Shown in pieces: positions 26,658-35,642 of a stretch of DNA of 47,996 nucleotides. The notes under the pieces are model-generated. The model was not told the DNA's origin and did no database searches. It saw only the letters and a program-made list of their open reading frames with translations. Where the stretch lies: the NCBI GenBank assembly GCA_021738625.1, contig JAIPBS010000029.1:1-47996 (forward strand). Reading direction: 5' to 3'. Every line of letters begins with the position of its first letter. Position 1 is the stretch's first letter. Source of the stretch: Bacteroidales bacterium. Lineage in GTDB: Bacteria > Bacteroidota > Bacteroidia > Bacteroidales > JAIOZK01. The position numbers and the translations under genes are program-made.

Positions 26658-28037
26658 ATGGACAAGCTTGAAGCTAAAATTCTGATCGTTGATGATGATG
26701 AAGATGTGTTGCTGGCAGCGAAACTTTTCCTGAAACAACATATCCAATTTGTACATACGGAAAAAAATCCGGAGAACATACCCGACCTGATCAGGAATGA
26801 CAATTACGATCTGATCCTGCTGGACATGAATTTCGCCCCTGACGCCACCAGCGGCAAGGAAGGATTTCACTGGATGAACAAGATTGTTGAACTCGATCCC
26901 TCTGCAGTGGTCATTCTGATCACCGGCTATGGAGATATTGAACTGGCTGTTCAAGGGATAAAAGAAGGAGCCACCAATTTCCTGCTCAAACCATGGGAAA
27001 ACAAAAAACTGCTAGCCACCATAAAAACCACTTTGCAGCTAAAAAAATCGAAAACTGAGTTGGAAGACCTGCGCTCCAAGCAAAAGATCATCCTGGCCGA
27101 CCAGGATCAGGCCTATGCCAACATCATCGGGCAAAGCGAAGCCATGGAAAAAGTCCTGATTGATGTACAAAAGGTAGCTGTGACCGATGCCAATGTGCTG
27201 ATCCTGGGTGAAAACGGAACAGGCAAGGAACTGATCGCAAGGGCCATCCACCGTAGCTCAAACCGCAAAGATGAGGTGTTTATCAGCGTTGATCTGGGCG
27301 CCATAAGCGAATCTCTGTTCGAAAGCGAACTGTTCGGTTTTAAAAAGGGCGCGTTCACCGATGCCAAAGAAGACCGGCCCGGACGTTTTGAAGCCGCCAA
27401 CAAGGGTAGCATCTTTCTGGATGAGATCGGCAATCTCTCACTGAATCTTCAATCAAAACTTCTTAGTGTACTGCAAAACAAAAAAGTGGTTAGGCTGGGA
27501 ACCAATAAAGAAATCCCGATTGACGTACGCTTCATCTGTGCCACCAACATGCCCTTATATCAAATGGTAAATGAAAACAAGTTCAGGCAGGATTTGCTTT
27601 ATCGCATCAACACCGTGGAAGTTCATTTACCGGCCCTGCGCGAACGCACGGAAGATATCGAACCCCTGGTGGAACATTTTCTCGACAATTACTGCAAAAA
27701 ATATAAGATACCTAAGAAGCGCATCAGCCCCGCTACTCTGACCAGGCTGCAGAAACACACCTGGCCCGGTAACATCAGGGAGCTGCAACATGCCGTCGAA
27801 AGAGCCGTGATCATGAGCGAATCACAGGTGCTGGAACCCCAGGATTTTTTCCTCACCCAGCGGGAAGATGATGCGCAGGATACTGTTTCGACTTCCAATA
27901 TGAACCTGGAAGAAACCGAAAAAATGCTCATACGCAAGGTAATCGATAAACATGGTGGCAATATCAGCCGGGCAGCAAAGGAACTGGGCCTGACCCGCGC
28001 TTCTTTGTACCGCAGAATTGAAAAATATGGTATTTAG
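26658..28037 (+). CDS. Sigma-54-dependent response regulator (NtrC family)
   Basis: A 459-residue three-domain activator. The N-terminal receiver has an acidic pocket (VDDDED) and phospho-acceptor Asp56 in LILLDMNF. The AAA+ domain has Walker A GENGTGKE near 184-191 and the sigma-54-contact loop reading GAFTDA at 231-236 (usual GAFTGA). It also has Walker B in SIFLDEIGNL and the R-finger region RFICATN-LYYRI. A Fis-type HTH is at the C-terminus (NISRAAKELGLTRASLYRRI). The start is the ATG at 26658, just before the receiver; the open frame extends upstream to 26535 without domain content. It is followed by a sensor kinase overlapping by 11 bp. It probably controls the divergent ABC export operon with RpoN. 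Confidence 0.93.
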   Translation: MDKLEAKILIVDDDEDVLLAAKLFLKQHIQFVHTEKNPENIPDLIRNDNYDLILLDMNFAPDATSGKEGFHWMNKIVELDPSAVVILITGYGDIELAVQGIKEGATNFLLKPWENKKLLATIKTTLQLKKSKTELEDLRSKQKIILADQDQAYANIIGQSEAMEKVLIDVQKVAVTDANVLILGENGTGKELIARAIHRSSNRKDEVFISVDLGAISESLFESELFGFKKGAFTDAKEDRPGRFEAANKGSIFLDEIGNLSLNLQSKLLSVLQNKKVVRLGTNKEIPIDVRFICATNMPLYQMVNENKFRQDLLYRINTVEVHLPALRERTEDIEPLVEHFLDNYCKKYKIPKKRISPATLTRLQKHTWPGNIRELQHAVERAVIMSESQVLEPQDFFLTQREDDAQDTVSTSNMNLEETEKMLIRKVIDKHGGNISRAAKELGLTRASLYRRIEKYGI

Positions 28038-29385
28038 GAGATTCCGCTTCCAAATCGTTTTCAGGATCCTGTTGATCATTGCTTCACTGATCCTGCTGAA
28101 TTACCTCTATTATTCCCTGCGCTACAACGTCAGTACCATCATACTGACTATCCTGATCATTCTGCAGATCATCCTGCTGATCCGATATACCGAACGAACC
28201 AACATCAAGCTGAGCAGATTTTTTTCCAGCATCCGCCATGCAGATTTTGTGACCACTTTCAGCGATCAGGGCCTCGGAAAATCATTCGATGAATTGAATA
28301 CACAATTGAATGAAATCATAGGGGCCTTTAAAAAATACAGGGCCGAGAAGGAAGAACATGCCAACTACCTGCAAACGGTTGTTCAGCATGTCAGCATCGG
28401 GATCATTGCCTACCGCCTCGACGGAAAAGTGGACATGATCAATAACGCTGCCAAGCGCCTGCTCAATGTGAAAAATCTCAGAAACATCACCGAACTCAAA
28501 CACCTGAAAGAAGAACTGCCCGAATTGCTTTTCAGGATGAAAGCCGGTGACAAAAACCTGGTTAAACTTTTCGTCAATGATGAATTGTTACAGCTTTCTA
28601 TTTACGGTACAGAGTTCAGATTGAGAGGTGAACACTACATCCTGGTTTCTATTCAAAATATCCATACCGAACTGGAAGAAAAAGAAATCGAATCTTGGCA
28701 AAAACTGATCCGGGTGTTAACGCATGAGATCATGAACTCCATGACGCCTATCACTTCGCTGGTTACCACCGTGCAGGATGTGCTCTTCGACGAGGAAAAT
28801 CAAACAGAGTTGATTTTAAGGGATCTTGATGAAGACAGCCTGGAAACGATTGATACGGCCATGCGTACCATCAAGAACAGAAGCCAGGGGCTGCTGAATT
28901 TTGTCGAGATTTACAGGAATCTCACAAGGATCCCCAAACCCAATTTCAGGTATTTTGAAGTGGCTGAGATTTTTGAACGTTCCCTGGAGCTGCTAAAACC
29001 AAAAACGGAAAAATATGGCATCGAATGCCAGCTGCGAATTTTCCCGGAAGACTTGAAGCTAACGGCTGATCCCGATCTGGTTGACCAGGTGATCATCAAT
29101 CTGTTGCTTAATTCCATTGATGCGGTAAAAGATTTTGAAAAACCGAAGATCAGCATTTTGGCAACCAGCAATGCCAACAACCGTGTGGTGATAGACATCA
29201 AAGACAACGGACATGGCATTAAACCCGACATCATGGATAAGATATTCATGCCCTTCTTTACTTCAAAGAAAGAAGGATCGGGCATCGGATTGAGCCTTTC
29301 CAGACAGATCATGCACCTGCACAAAGGAACCATTTCGGTGAAGTCGAAACCTGGCGGCGGTGCAATGTTTACGCTAACATTCTGA
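28027..29385 (+). CDS. Membrane sensor histidine kinase (NtrY-like)
   Basis: A 452-residue kinase with two N-terminal membrane helices (about 10-30 and 35-55), a PAS-like segment (about 115-215), a HisKA-like domain with His233 in LTHEIMNSMTPI, and an HATPase_c domain (N box NLLLNSIDAV, G1 DNGHGI, G2 GSGIGLSLS). The H-box wording is characteristic of Bacteroidota kinases paired with sigma-54 response regulators. It lacks an obvious large periplasmic sensor, so it likely senses a membrane or cytoplasmic cue. I take the ATG at 28027; a TTG at 28018 is also in frame. It overlaps the regulator gene by 11 bp. Confidence 0.92.
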   Translation: MVFRRFRFQIVFRILLIIASLILLNYLYYSLRYNVSTIILTILIILQIILLIRYTERTNIKLSRFFSSIRHADFVTTFSDQGLGKSFDELNTQLNEIIGAFKKYRAEKEEHANYLQTVVQHVSIGIIAYRLDGKVDMINNAAKRLLNVKNLRNITELKHLKEELPELLFRMKAGDKNLVKLFVNDELLQLSIYGTEFRLRGEHYILVSIQNIHTELEEKEIESWQKLIRVLTHEIMNSMTPITSLVTTVQDVLFDEENQTELILRDLDEDSLETIDTAMRTIKNRSQGLLNFVEIYRNLTRIPKPNFRYFEVAEIFERSLELLKPKTEKYGIECQLRIFPEDLKLTADPDLVDQVIINLLLNSIDAVKDFEKPKISILATSNANNRVVIDIKDNGHGIKPDIMDKIFMPFFTSKKEGSGIGLSLSRQIMHLHKGTISVKSKPGGGAMFTLTF

Positions 29386-29404
29386 TTTTTTCAAGGCATT
29401 TCAT

Positions 29405-29412
29405 TAATTTTG
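29405..29412 (+). promoter_or_regulatory. Promoter -7 element before the nitroreductase gene
   Basis: TAATTTTG matches TAnnTTTG. It is 15 bp upstream of the ATG at 29428. It overlaps an in-frame TTG (29410), which argues that TTG is not the start. Confidence 0.4.
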
Positions 29413-29427
29413 ATCCAAAAAAGAAGT

Positions 29428-30033
29428 ATGAGCAAAGAAGCCCAAACCGACTATAAGATACACGAATTGCTTTCGAAAAGATGGAGCCCGAGAGCTTTTG
29501 ATGAACGGCCTGTAGAAAAAGATAAAATCCTTCGGATGATGGAGGCTGCCCGATGGTCGCCTTCCTCTTCCAACCAACAGCCCTGGAACTTCGTCATTGG
29601 CGAAAAAGGAAATGAAAGCTGGGATAAAATATTTGATTGCCTGATAGAGTTCAATCAAAAGTGGGCAAAATTCGCGCCTTTGCTCATCCTGAGTGTGGGA
29701 AGGCATAACATGATCAGCAAAGACAATGAAAACAGGTACTATAAATATGATGTCGGACAATCGGTGGCCCATATGACTTTTCAGGCTACGGAAGACGGCC
29801 TTTTTGTGCATCAGATGGCGGGCTTCGACAAGAAAAAGGCGCGGATGACATTCGACATACCGGATGATTACGACGCCTTATCGGTGGTTGCTGTTGGCTA
29901 TATCGGAAGGCCGGAAATATTACATCCGCGCATGCAAAAATCAGAGATTGCAGGGCGTGAAAGAAAAAGTTTAAAGGAATTTCTCTTCTCCGGAAAATTC
30001 GGGGAAACATCAAATCTAATCGATCATGAATAA
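29428..30033 (+). CDS. Nitroreductase-family FMN oxidoreductase
   Basis: A 201-residue member of the nitroreductase superfamily (FMN-dependent, NAD(P)H-using, usually a homodimer). It opens with SKRWSPRAFDERPV, the family's SxRxSxRxF signature contacting FMN phosphate. Later come EAARWSPSSSNQQPW, AHMTFQATEDGLFVHQMAGFD and the C-terminal VVAVGYIGRPE. Substrate cannot be deduced. The ATG at 29428 (MSKEAQTD) is chosen over an upstream TTG. Its 3' end overlaps the next gene by 8 bp, so the two are probably translated together. Confidence 0.9.
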   Translation: MSKEAQTDYKIHELLSKRWSPRAFDERPVEKDKILRMMEAARWSPSSSNQQPWNFVIGEKGNESWDKIFDCLIEFNQKWAKFAPLLILSVGRHNMISKDNENRYYKYDVGQSVAHMTFQATEDGLFVHQMAGFDKKKARMTFDIPDDYDALSVVAVGYIGRPEILHPRMQKSEIAGRERKSLKEFLFSGKFGETSNLIDHE

Positions 30034-31018
30034 TAAACTGTTACCCATAGCGCTTATCATTGTATTAATTGTCGGCTGCAAATCAGAAGATCAAAAACAA
30101 AAGAAATCCGGGCAGAAAACCCAGGAAAGGGAACAGGTTTTCATTCCCGAATTCGATGCCGACTCGGCCTATAACTTTATAGACAAACAGATGACATTCG
30201 GACCACGTGTGCCGGGTACTCCGGCCCATGTTAAATGCGCCCGATACCTAAGCAAAACCATGGAAAGGCTTGCAGATGAAGTTGTTGTACAGGATTTCAA
30301 GGCTCGCGATTATGCCGGAAAAACCCTAAACGGCAAAAACATCATCGGCATCTTTCAACCTGATAAAAAAGCCAGGATTTTATTGGGCGCTCATTGGGAT
30401 TCAAGATTTGTTGCAGACCACGATCCGGTTCAGGAAAACCAAACCAAACCTGTTCCGGGTGCCAACGATGGCGCCAGCGGTGTGGGCGTGTTATTGGAAA
30501 TCGCCAGACAGCTAAACCAGCATGCCCCCGATGTAGGTATCGACATCATTTTTTTCGACCTGGAAGACCAGGGCGAGCCCGAAGGCTTGCAAATGCAGGC
30601 CGAAGACGATTGGGCGCTGGGTTCACAGCATTGGTCGAAAAGTCCTCATAAACCCGGATACCGCGCCAAATATGGTATCCTGCTCGACATGGTGGGAGTT
30701 TCCGATGCGGTTTTCGGAAAGGAAGGTACCAGCGTTTATTACGCCAGGCACCTGCTGGAAAAAGTCTGGAGCATTGCCCGTGATATCGGCTACGAAAATT
30801 ATTTCATTGATGAGGAAACCCCTTCCATCCTGGATGACCATTTTTATGTGAACCAAATCGCCAAGATCCCCATGATCGACATCATCCAGTACGACAGGAA
30901 AACCTATACCGGTTTCTTCGAATACTGGCACACCATCAACGACACCATGGAACACATTGATCCGGCCACGCTGAAAGTGGTTGGCGAGGTAGTATTGCAA
31001 GTGATTTATATGGAGTAG
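30026..31018 (+). CDS. M28-family lipoprotein, glutaminyl-peptide cyclotransferase-like
   Basis: A 330-residue exported lipoprotein (signal peptide with lipobox LIVGC, Cys17-20 region). The fold is that of zinc-dependent M28 peptidases and the glutaminyl cyclases derived from them. Visible motifs are AHWDSR, GANDGASGVGVLLE (first zinc Asp), DIIFFDLEDQGE (Glu ligand region), LDMVG, DDHFYVN and YWHTINDT (zinc His). The single-zinc pattern and the WHT-DT ending favour glutaminyl cyclase over aminopeptidase; biochemical proof is needed. Bacteroidota use periplasmic Gln cyclases to form N-terminal pyroglutamate after signal cleavage. Its stop codon abuts that of phoH as TAGCTA. Confidence 0.85.
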   Translation: MNNKLLPIALIIVLIVGCKSEDQKQKKSGQKTQEREQVFIPEFDADSAYNFIDKQMTFGPRVPGTPAHVKCARYLSKTMERLADEVVVQDFKARDYAGKTLNGKNIIGIFQPDKKARILLGAHWDSRFVADHDPVQENQTKPVPGANDGASGVGVLLEIARQLNQHAPDVGIDIIFFDLEDQGEPEGLQMQAEDDWALGSQHWSKSPHKPGYRAKYGILLDMVGVSDAVFGKEGTSVYYARHLLEKVWSIARDIGYENYFIDEETPSILDDHFYVNQIAKIPMIDIIQYDRKTYTGFFEYWHTINDTMEHIDPATLKVVGEVVLQVIYME

Positions 31019-32353
31019 CTATAACAATTCGGTTGCCAGGTTTGCCAACTCTGAGCGTTCTCCCTTTTCCAGTCTTACATGCGCATAAATCTCATGATGC
31101 TTGATCTTATCAATCAGGAAAGACAGGCCATTGCTTTGTGAATCCAGATATGGTGTATCGATCTGATAAATATCCCCGGTAAAAATGATCTTGGTATCCT
31201 CGCCGGCACGCGTGATGATGGTCTTCACCTCATGCGGAGTAAGATTCTGAGCCTCATCCACAATAAAGATGACTTTGGAAATGCTGCGACCGCGAATGTA
31301 TGCGAGAGGTGTAATAAGCAGTTTTTCCGATTCAACGGCTTCATTGATCTGCTTATATTCCCTGTCCTTTTCACCATATTGATTTTGAATGAATTTGAGG
31401 TTGTCCCATAAAGGTTCCATATAGGGATTCAGCTTGGATTTGATATCACCAGGTAAATATCCGATATCCTTGTTGCTGAGTGGCACGATGGGTCGTGCCA
31501 GATAGATCTGTTTGTAATTCCTTTTCTGATCCATTGCACCAGCCAGGGCCAATAGAGTTTTTCCCGTTCCGGCAACACCCTGCAAGGTTACCAGTTTCAC
31601 CTTGGGGTTGGTAAGGGCATGCAGGGCAAAAACCTGCTCGGCATTGCGTGGCATGATCTTGTACGAAGGTCTTTTCTCAACCCGTTCGATCAGCTCGTTA
31701 TGGGGATTGTAATAAGCCAGGGCCGATGCCTTGGGGCTTCTCAAGATAAAATAGTGATTGGGATAAGGAACCTTTTCGCCAATTTCTTTCGGTTCACAAA
31801 CACCCTCTGAATAAAGCTTGTCAATCACATCGGCAGGAATATCCTCAATGAGCGATTTACCCGAATAAAGGGAGTCCACATCTTTCACCTTGCCGGTTTC
31901 AAAATCCTCGGCAGGCATATTGAGTGATTTGGCCTTCAGCCTGAGATTGATGTCTTTGGTCACCAGGACCACCTTTTTATCGGGATTTTCCTCTGCCACG
32001 GCAATGGCTGCATTCAGGATTTTGTGATCGGGCTTGTTTTCTCCGAAAATCTGCCGGGCGTCCAGTTCGCTCTTTTCATTCATGATAACCTTAAACTTTC
32101 CCCGCCCCGGACCATTGATCGGAATCCAGTTTTGCAAAGTAAACTTTCCCGAGAGCTTATCCATGATCCGGATAAATTCCCTGGCCTCAAAATTTTTTGT
32201 GTCGTTGCCTTTTTTGAAATTATCCAACTCTTCAAGCACGGTGATCGGAATGGCCACATCATTGTCGTCGAAACTGTTGATGGCATCGTGGTTGTAAAGA
32301 ATCACCGAGGTATCCAAAACAAAAATCTTACTGGTGACTTTCTTACTTGGCAT
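31019..32353 (-). CDS. PhoH-family ATPase with N-terminal PIN domain
   Basis: A 444-residue PIN-PhoH (PhoH2-like) protein. Residues ~8-150 form a PIN ribonuclease domain (FVLDTSVILYN, then acidic residues including DINLRLKA). The rest is a PhoH NTPase: Walker A GVAGTGKTLLAL, Walker B VIFIVDEAQN, then TPHEVKTIITRAGEDTKII and GDIYQID. PhoH2 proteins are linked to RNA unwinding/cleavage. It is divergent from polA and convergent with the glutaminyl-cyclase gene with no intergenic base between stops. Confidence 0.93.
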   Translation of the reverse strand: MPSKKVTSKIFVLDTSVILYNHDAINSFDDNDVAIPITVLEELDNFKKGNDTKNFEAREFIRIMDKLSGKFTLQNWIPINGPGRGKFKVIMNEKSELDARQIFGENKPDHKILNAAIAVAEENPDKKVVLVTKDINLRLKAKSLNMPAEDFETGKVKDVDSLYSGKSLIEDIPADVIDKLYSEGVCEPKEIGEKVPYPNHYFILRSPKASALAYYNPHNELIERVEKRPSYKIMPRNAEQVFALHALTNPKVKLVTLQGVAGTGKTLLALAGAMDQKRNYKQIYLARPIVPLSNKDIGYLPGDIKSKLNPYMEPLWDNLKFIQNQYGEKDREYKQINEAVESEKLLITPLAYIRGRSISKVIFIVDEAQNLTPHEVKTIITRAGEDTKIIFTGDIYQIDTPYLDSQSNGLSFLIDKIKHHEIYAHVRLEKGERSELANLATELL

Positions 32354-32505
32354 AAAATCGTGTTTTGAGATTCAATCCTAAAATTAACCATAAATACCTG
32401 ACTTTATTCTCAGGATAAAAACAGTTGTTCACAGAAGTTATCAACAATCCTGATACAGGAAAACCGTTTCTTTTATAATTCGTAATTTTATAAAAAAGAA
32501 TTTCT

Positions 32506-35286
32506 ATGCCTGCAAATAAAAGATTGTATTTACTGGACGCCATGGCCTTGGTTTACCGGGCATATTTCGCTTTGAACCGCAATCCGCGCATCAACTCAAA
32601 AGGTTTGAACACCTCGGCCATCCTGGGATTTGCAAACTCACTGTATGATATTTTAAAAAATGAAAAGCCTACCCACATCGGAGTGGCTATCGATACCATC
32701 GCCCCCACGGTGAGGCATCAGGAATTTGAAGAGTATAAAGCCACAAGGGAGGATATGCCTGAAGATATTTCAACATCGCTGCCTTATATCAGGGAATTGA
32801 TCAAGGCTTTTAACATACCATTATTATATGTTGACGGATACGAAGCCGACGACATCATTGGTACCCTGGCCAAAAAAGCGGAGGAAGAGGGATTCGAAAC
32901 TTTCATGGTAACGCCTGATAAGGATTTCGGGCAATTGGTATCCGAGAATATATATATGTATAAACCCGCCATTGGCGGCAAAAAAGCCGAAGTGTTGGGT
33001 GTGGCTGAGATTTGCAACAAATATGGCATCAAAGAACCGAAACAGCTGATCGATATCCTGGGATTATGGGGTGATACCAGCGATAACATCCCGGGCGTTC
33101 CGGGCATCGGTGAGAAAACATCCTCCAAACTGATCCATGAATTCGAAAGCATCGAGAACATTTTAAAAAACACCGGCAAGCTGAAAGGCAAGCAAAAAGA
33201 AAACCTTGAGAACTTTGCTGAACAGGCGCTGCTTTCACGTGATCTGGCTACCATCATCCTGGATGCTCCCATTGAATTTAACAGTGAAGAACTGAAGGTA
33301 CAGGAGCCCGACCAAGAAGCCCTGACAAGCTTGTTCAGAGAGCTGGAGTTTAGGGCGTTTGCTAAACGTGTTTTTGCTGATATTTCCATTTCGGATGAGG
33401 AAAAAGCAAAGGCCACCCAAACCGATTTATTCGGTGGATCTCCGACGGAAGACCTACAGGTGATGCCCGGCAAAAATACCTTCGATCCTGAAAAAGTGAA
33501 ATATCAACTTGTTGATGATGAACAAAAACAGAATGAGCTAATCCGTGAGATCAGGGAGAAAGGGTCCTTTTGTTTTGATACCGAAACCACGGGAATCGAT
33601 CCCAACCAAAGCGAGTTGATCGGGATCAGCTTTGCAATGCAAAAGGGGGGAGCCTTTTTCCTGATGCTACCCGAAAACTACCAGGAAACCCTTGATCTCC
33701 TAAAAAAGTTTAAAGCTGTTTTTGAAGACGAGGACATTGAAAAAACCGGCCAAAACCTCAAATACGACATCAGCATGCTCAAATGGTATGAGATTGAGGT
33801 AAAGGGCAAGCTGTTTGATACCATGATCGCCCACTATTTGCTGGAGCCGGATCTGAGGCATAGCATGGATTATCTTGCCGAGACTTATCTCAACTACAAA
33901 CCGATTTCCATCGAAACACTCATTGGTAAAAAAGGGAAAAACCAGAAACATATGCGCACGGTTTCAGTTGATAAACTGAAAGACTATTCCTGCGAGGATG
34001 CCGATATAACATTGCAACTGCGGGAGGCATTTGAACCGCAATTAAAAGAAGCCGGCGCCGAAAACCTGTTTTATGATATCGAAATCCCCCTGATGATGGT
34101 GCTGGCCACCATGGAAGCCGAAGGAGTGAAAATCGATATCGGGGCTTTAAAAAAGTTTTCACGGGAGCTGGAAATGGAGATCAGGCAGGTGGAAGAGGAA
34201 ATTCATAACATGGCCGGAATATCATTCAATGTGGCCAGCACCAGGCAACTGGGTGAAGTGCTGTTCAAAAAGCTGAAAATTACCGACAAGCCCAAACTGA
34301 CTAAAACCAAACAATTTTCAACCAGCGAGGATGTATTGCAAAAAATGGTAAACAAACATCCGATCGTTTCCAAAGTGCTCGATTACCGTTCGCTAACCAA
34401 GCTAAAATCTACCTATGTGGACACACTGCCTCTGCTGGTGAATCCCAGAGACGGAAGGGTGCATACATCCTACATGCAAACGGTGGCCGCAACCGGCAGG
34501 CTGAGCTCCCAGAATCCCAACTTGCAAAATATTCCCATCCGCACCAAAAAAGGCAGGGAGATCAGAAAAGCATTTGTTCCAAGAAATGAGAACTATACCC
34601 TTTTGGCAGCGGATTACTCCCAGATCGAGCTGCGCATCATCGCCGACCTGAGCGGAGACAAAGGCATGCTGGAAGCCTTTCAGAAAGGACAGGACATTCA
34701 TGCCAGCACAGCTGCCAAAGTGTATGGGGTGCCCCTTGAAGAAGTAAATAAGGAAATGCGTCGGAATGCCAAAACGGTGAACTTCGGGATCATGTACGGG
34801 ATTTCAGCTTTTGGACTGAGCGAACGACTGAACATTCCAAGAGGTGAGGCCAAAGAGATCATTGATGCTTATTTCGAACAATTTACGGGCATCAGGGAGT
34901 ATATGGACAAAACCATTGCTTTTGCCAAAGATCATGGTTATGTTGAAACCATCATGGGCCGCAGACGCTACCTGCGCGACATCAATTCATCCAATTCGGT
35001 GGTGCGGGGCTTTGCCGAACGAAATGCCATCAATGCCCCCATTCAGGGTAGCTCTGCCGATATGATCAAAATCGCCATGATCAGCATTTTCAATGAATTC
35101 AATAAAAACGGATACAATTCGAGAATGATCCTGCAAGTACACGATGAGTTGGTGTTCGATGCATATAAAGAAGAACTGGAAATCATCAAACCCCTGATCA
35201 TCGATAAAATGAAAAACGCCATCCGGCTTAAAGTGCCCGTGGAAGTGGATATCAACACCGGAAGCAATTGGCTGGAGGCGCATTGA
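32506..35286 (+). CDS. polA: DNA polymerase I
   Basis: A full-length 926-residue Pol I for Okazaki fragment processing and repair. The N-terminal 5'-3' exonuclease (FEN) domain covers about 1-300 with conserved acidic residues (YEADDIIGTLA, TPDKD, WGDTSDNIPGVPGIGEKTS). A proofreading 3'-5' exonuclease has intact DTETTGID (Asp358, Glu360) and Y-x3-D (DYSCEDAD). The polymerase domain has motif A DYSQIELR (Asp703), motif B RRNAKTVNFGIMYG (from Arg752) and motif C HDE (879-881). All three activities should be functional. It may use a near-consensus -7 box TAATTTTA (32483-32490). Confidence 0.98.
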   Translation: MPANKRLYLLDAMALVYRAYFALNRNPRINSKGLNTSAILGFANSLYDILKNEKPTHIGVAIDTIAPTVRHQEFEEYKATREDMPEDISTSLPYIRELIKAFNIPLLYVDGYEADDIIGTLAKKAEEEGFETFMVTPDKDFGQLVSENIYMYKPAIGGKKAEVLGVAEICNKYGIKEPKQLIDILGLWGDTSDNIPGVPGIGEKTSSKLIHEFESIENILKNTGKLKGKQKENLENFAEQALLSRDLATIILDAPIEFNSEELKVQEPDQEALTSLFRELEFRAFAKRVFADISISDEEKAKATQTDLFGGSPTEDLQVMPGKNTFDPEKVKYQLVDDEQKQNELIREIREKGSFCFDTETTGIDPNQSELIGISFAMQKGGAFFLMLPENYQETLDLLKKFKAVFEDEDIEKTGQNLKYDISMLKWYEIEVKGKLFDTMIAHYLLEPDLRHSMDYLAETYLNYKPISIETLIGKKGKNQKHMRTVSVDKLKDYSCEDADITLQLREAFEPQLKEAGAENLFYDIEIPLMMVLATMEAEGVKIDIGALKKFSRELEMEIRQVEEEIHNMAGISFNVASTRQLGEVLFKKLKITDKPKLTKTKQFSTSEDVLQKMVNKHPIVSKVLDYRSLTKLKSTYVDTLPLLVNPRDGRVHTSYMQTVAATGRLSSQNPNLQNIPIRTKKGREIRKAFVPRNENYTLLAADYSQIELRIIADLSGDKGMLEAFQKGQDIHASTAAKVYGVPLEEVNKEMRRNAKTVNFGIMYGISAFGLSERLNIPRGEAKEIIDAYFEQFTGIREYMDKTIAFAKDHGYVETIMGRRRYLRDINSSNSVVRGFAERNAINAPIQGSSADMIKIAMISIFNEFNKNGYNSRMILQVHDELVFDAYKEELEIIKPLIIDKMKNAIRLKVPVEVDINTGSNWLEAH

Positions 35287-35314
35287 GTTGATTTCTGACT
35301 TTTTGTTACCTTTG
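35283..35314 (+). promoter_or_regulatory. Bacteroidota-type promoter, predicted leaderless, for the mntA-hepT pair
   Basis: TTG (35283-35285), 21-nt spacer, TACCTTTG (35307-35314), then ATAT and the mntA ATG at 35319. The -33 box lies at the very end of polA. As with the ATPase promoter near 1400, four bases separate the -7 box from the ATG, so the message should begin at the start codon. Confidence 0.55.
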
Positions 35315-35318
35315 ATAT

Positions 35319-35642
35319 ATGGAACTGATACGTAAACATATTGATAGCATAAGATCCCTTTGTATTCAACATCAGGTTGAGGAGTTGTATTTGTTCGGTT
35401 CAACAAGCAAGGGAACTTCAAATGAATACAGTGATATTGATCTGCTTGTCAGGTTTGCAGGTGTAACTCCGGAAGACTATTTTGACAATTATATGAATTT
35501 GAAAGAAAAGCTCGAACAACTACTCTCTCAGCCGGTTGATCTCTTGGAGGAACAAACCTTAAAAAATCCTGTTTTGATTCGTTCAATTAACCGTTCAAAA
35601 ATAAAGATATATGGACGAGAGGATAGAAAAGTGGCTATTTGA
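35319..35642 (+). CDS. mntA: MNT-type nucleotidyltransferase antitoxin (MntA-like)
   Basis: A 107-residue minimal nucleotidyltransferase. Catalytic motif GS-x10-D-x-D is complete: Gly27-Ser28 and Asp39-x-Asp41 (FGSTSKG, then SDIDLLV). In the type VII MntA-HepT systems the MNT protein adds AMP groups to a Tyr of the HEPN toxin and silences it. The gene overlaps the HEPN gene by 32 bp, as expected for coupled synthesis. It sits right behind polA with its own promoter. The module may have defence or stress function, or may simply be a mobile TA pair. Confidence 0.88.
   Translation: MELIRKHIDSIRSLCIQHQVEELYLFGSTSKGTSNEYSDIDLLVRFAGVTPEDYFDNYMNLKEKLEQLLSQPVDLLEEQTLKNPVLIRSINRSKIKIYGREDRKVAI

Noticed and set aside
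29410..29427. TTG start for the nitroreductase
   Set aside because: It overlaps a consensus -7 promoter box. The ATG at 29428 gives the normal N-terminus.
32354..32505. Possible DnaA boxes (TTATCAACA and TTGTTCACA) between phoH and polA
   Set aside because: Each has at least one mismatch to TTATCCACA, there are only two and no AT-rich unwinding region or dnaA/dnaN genes nearby. An origin is not supported.
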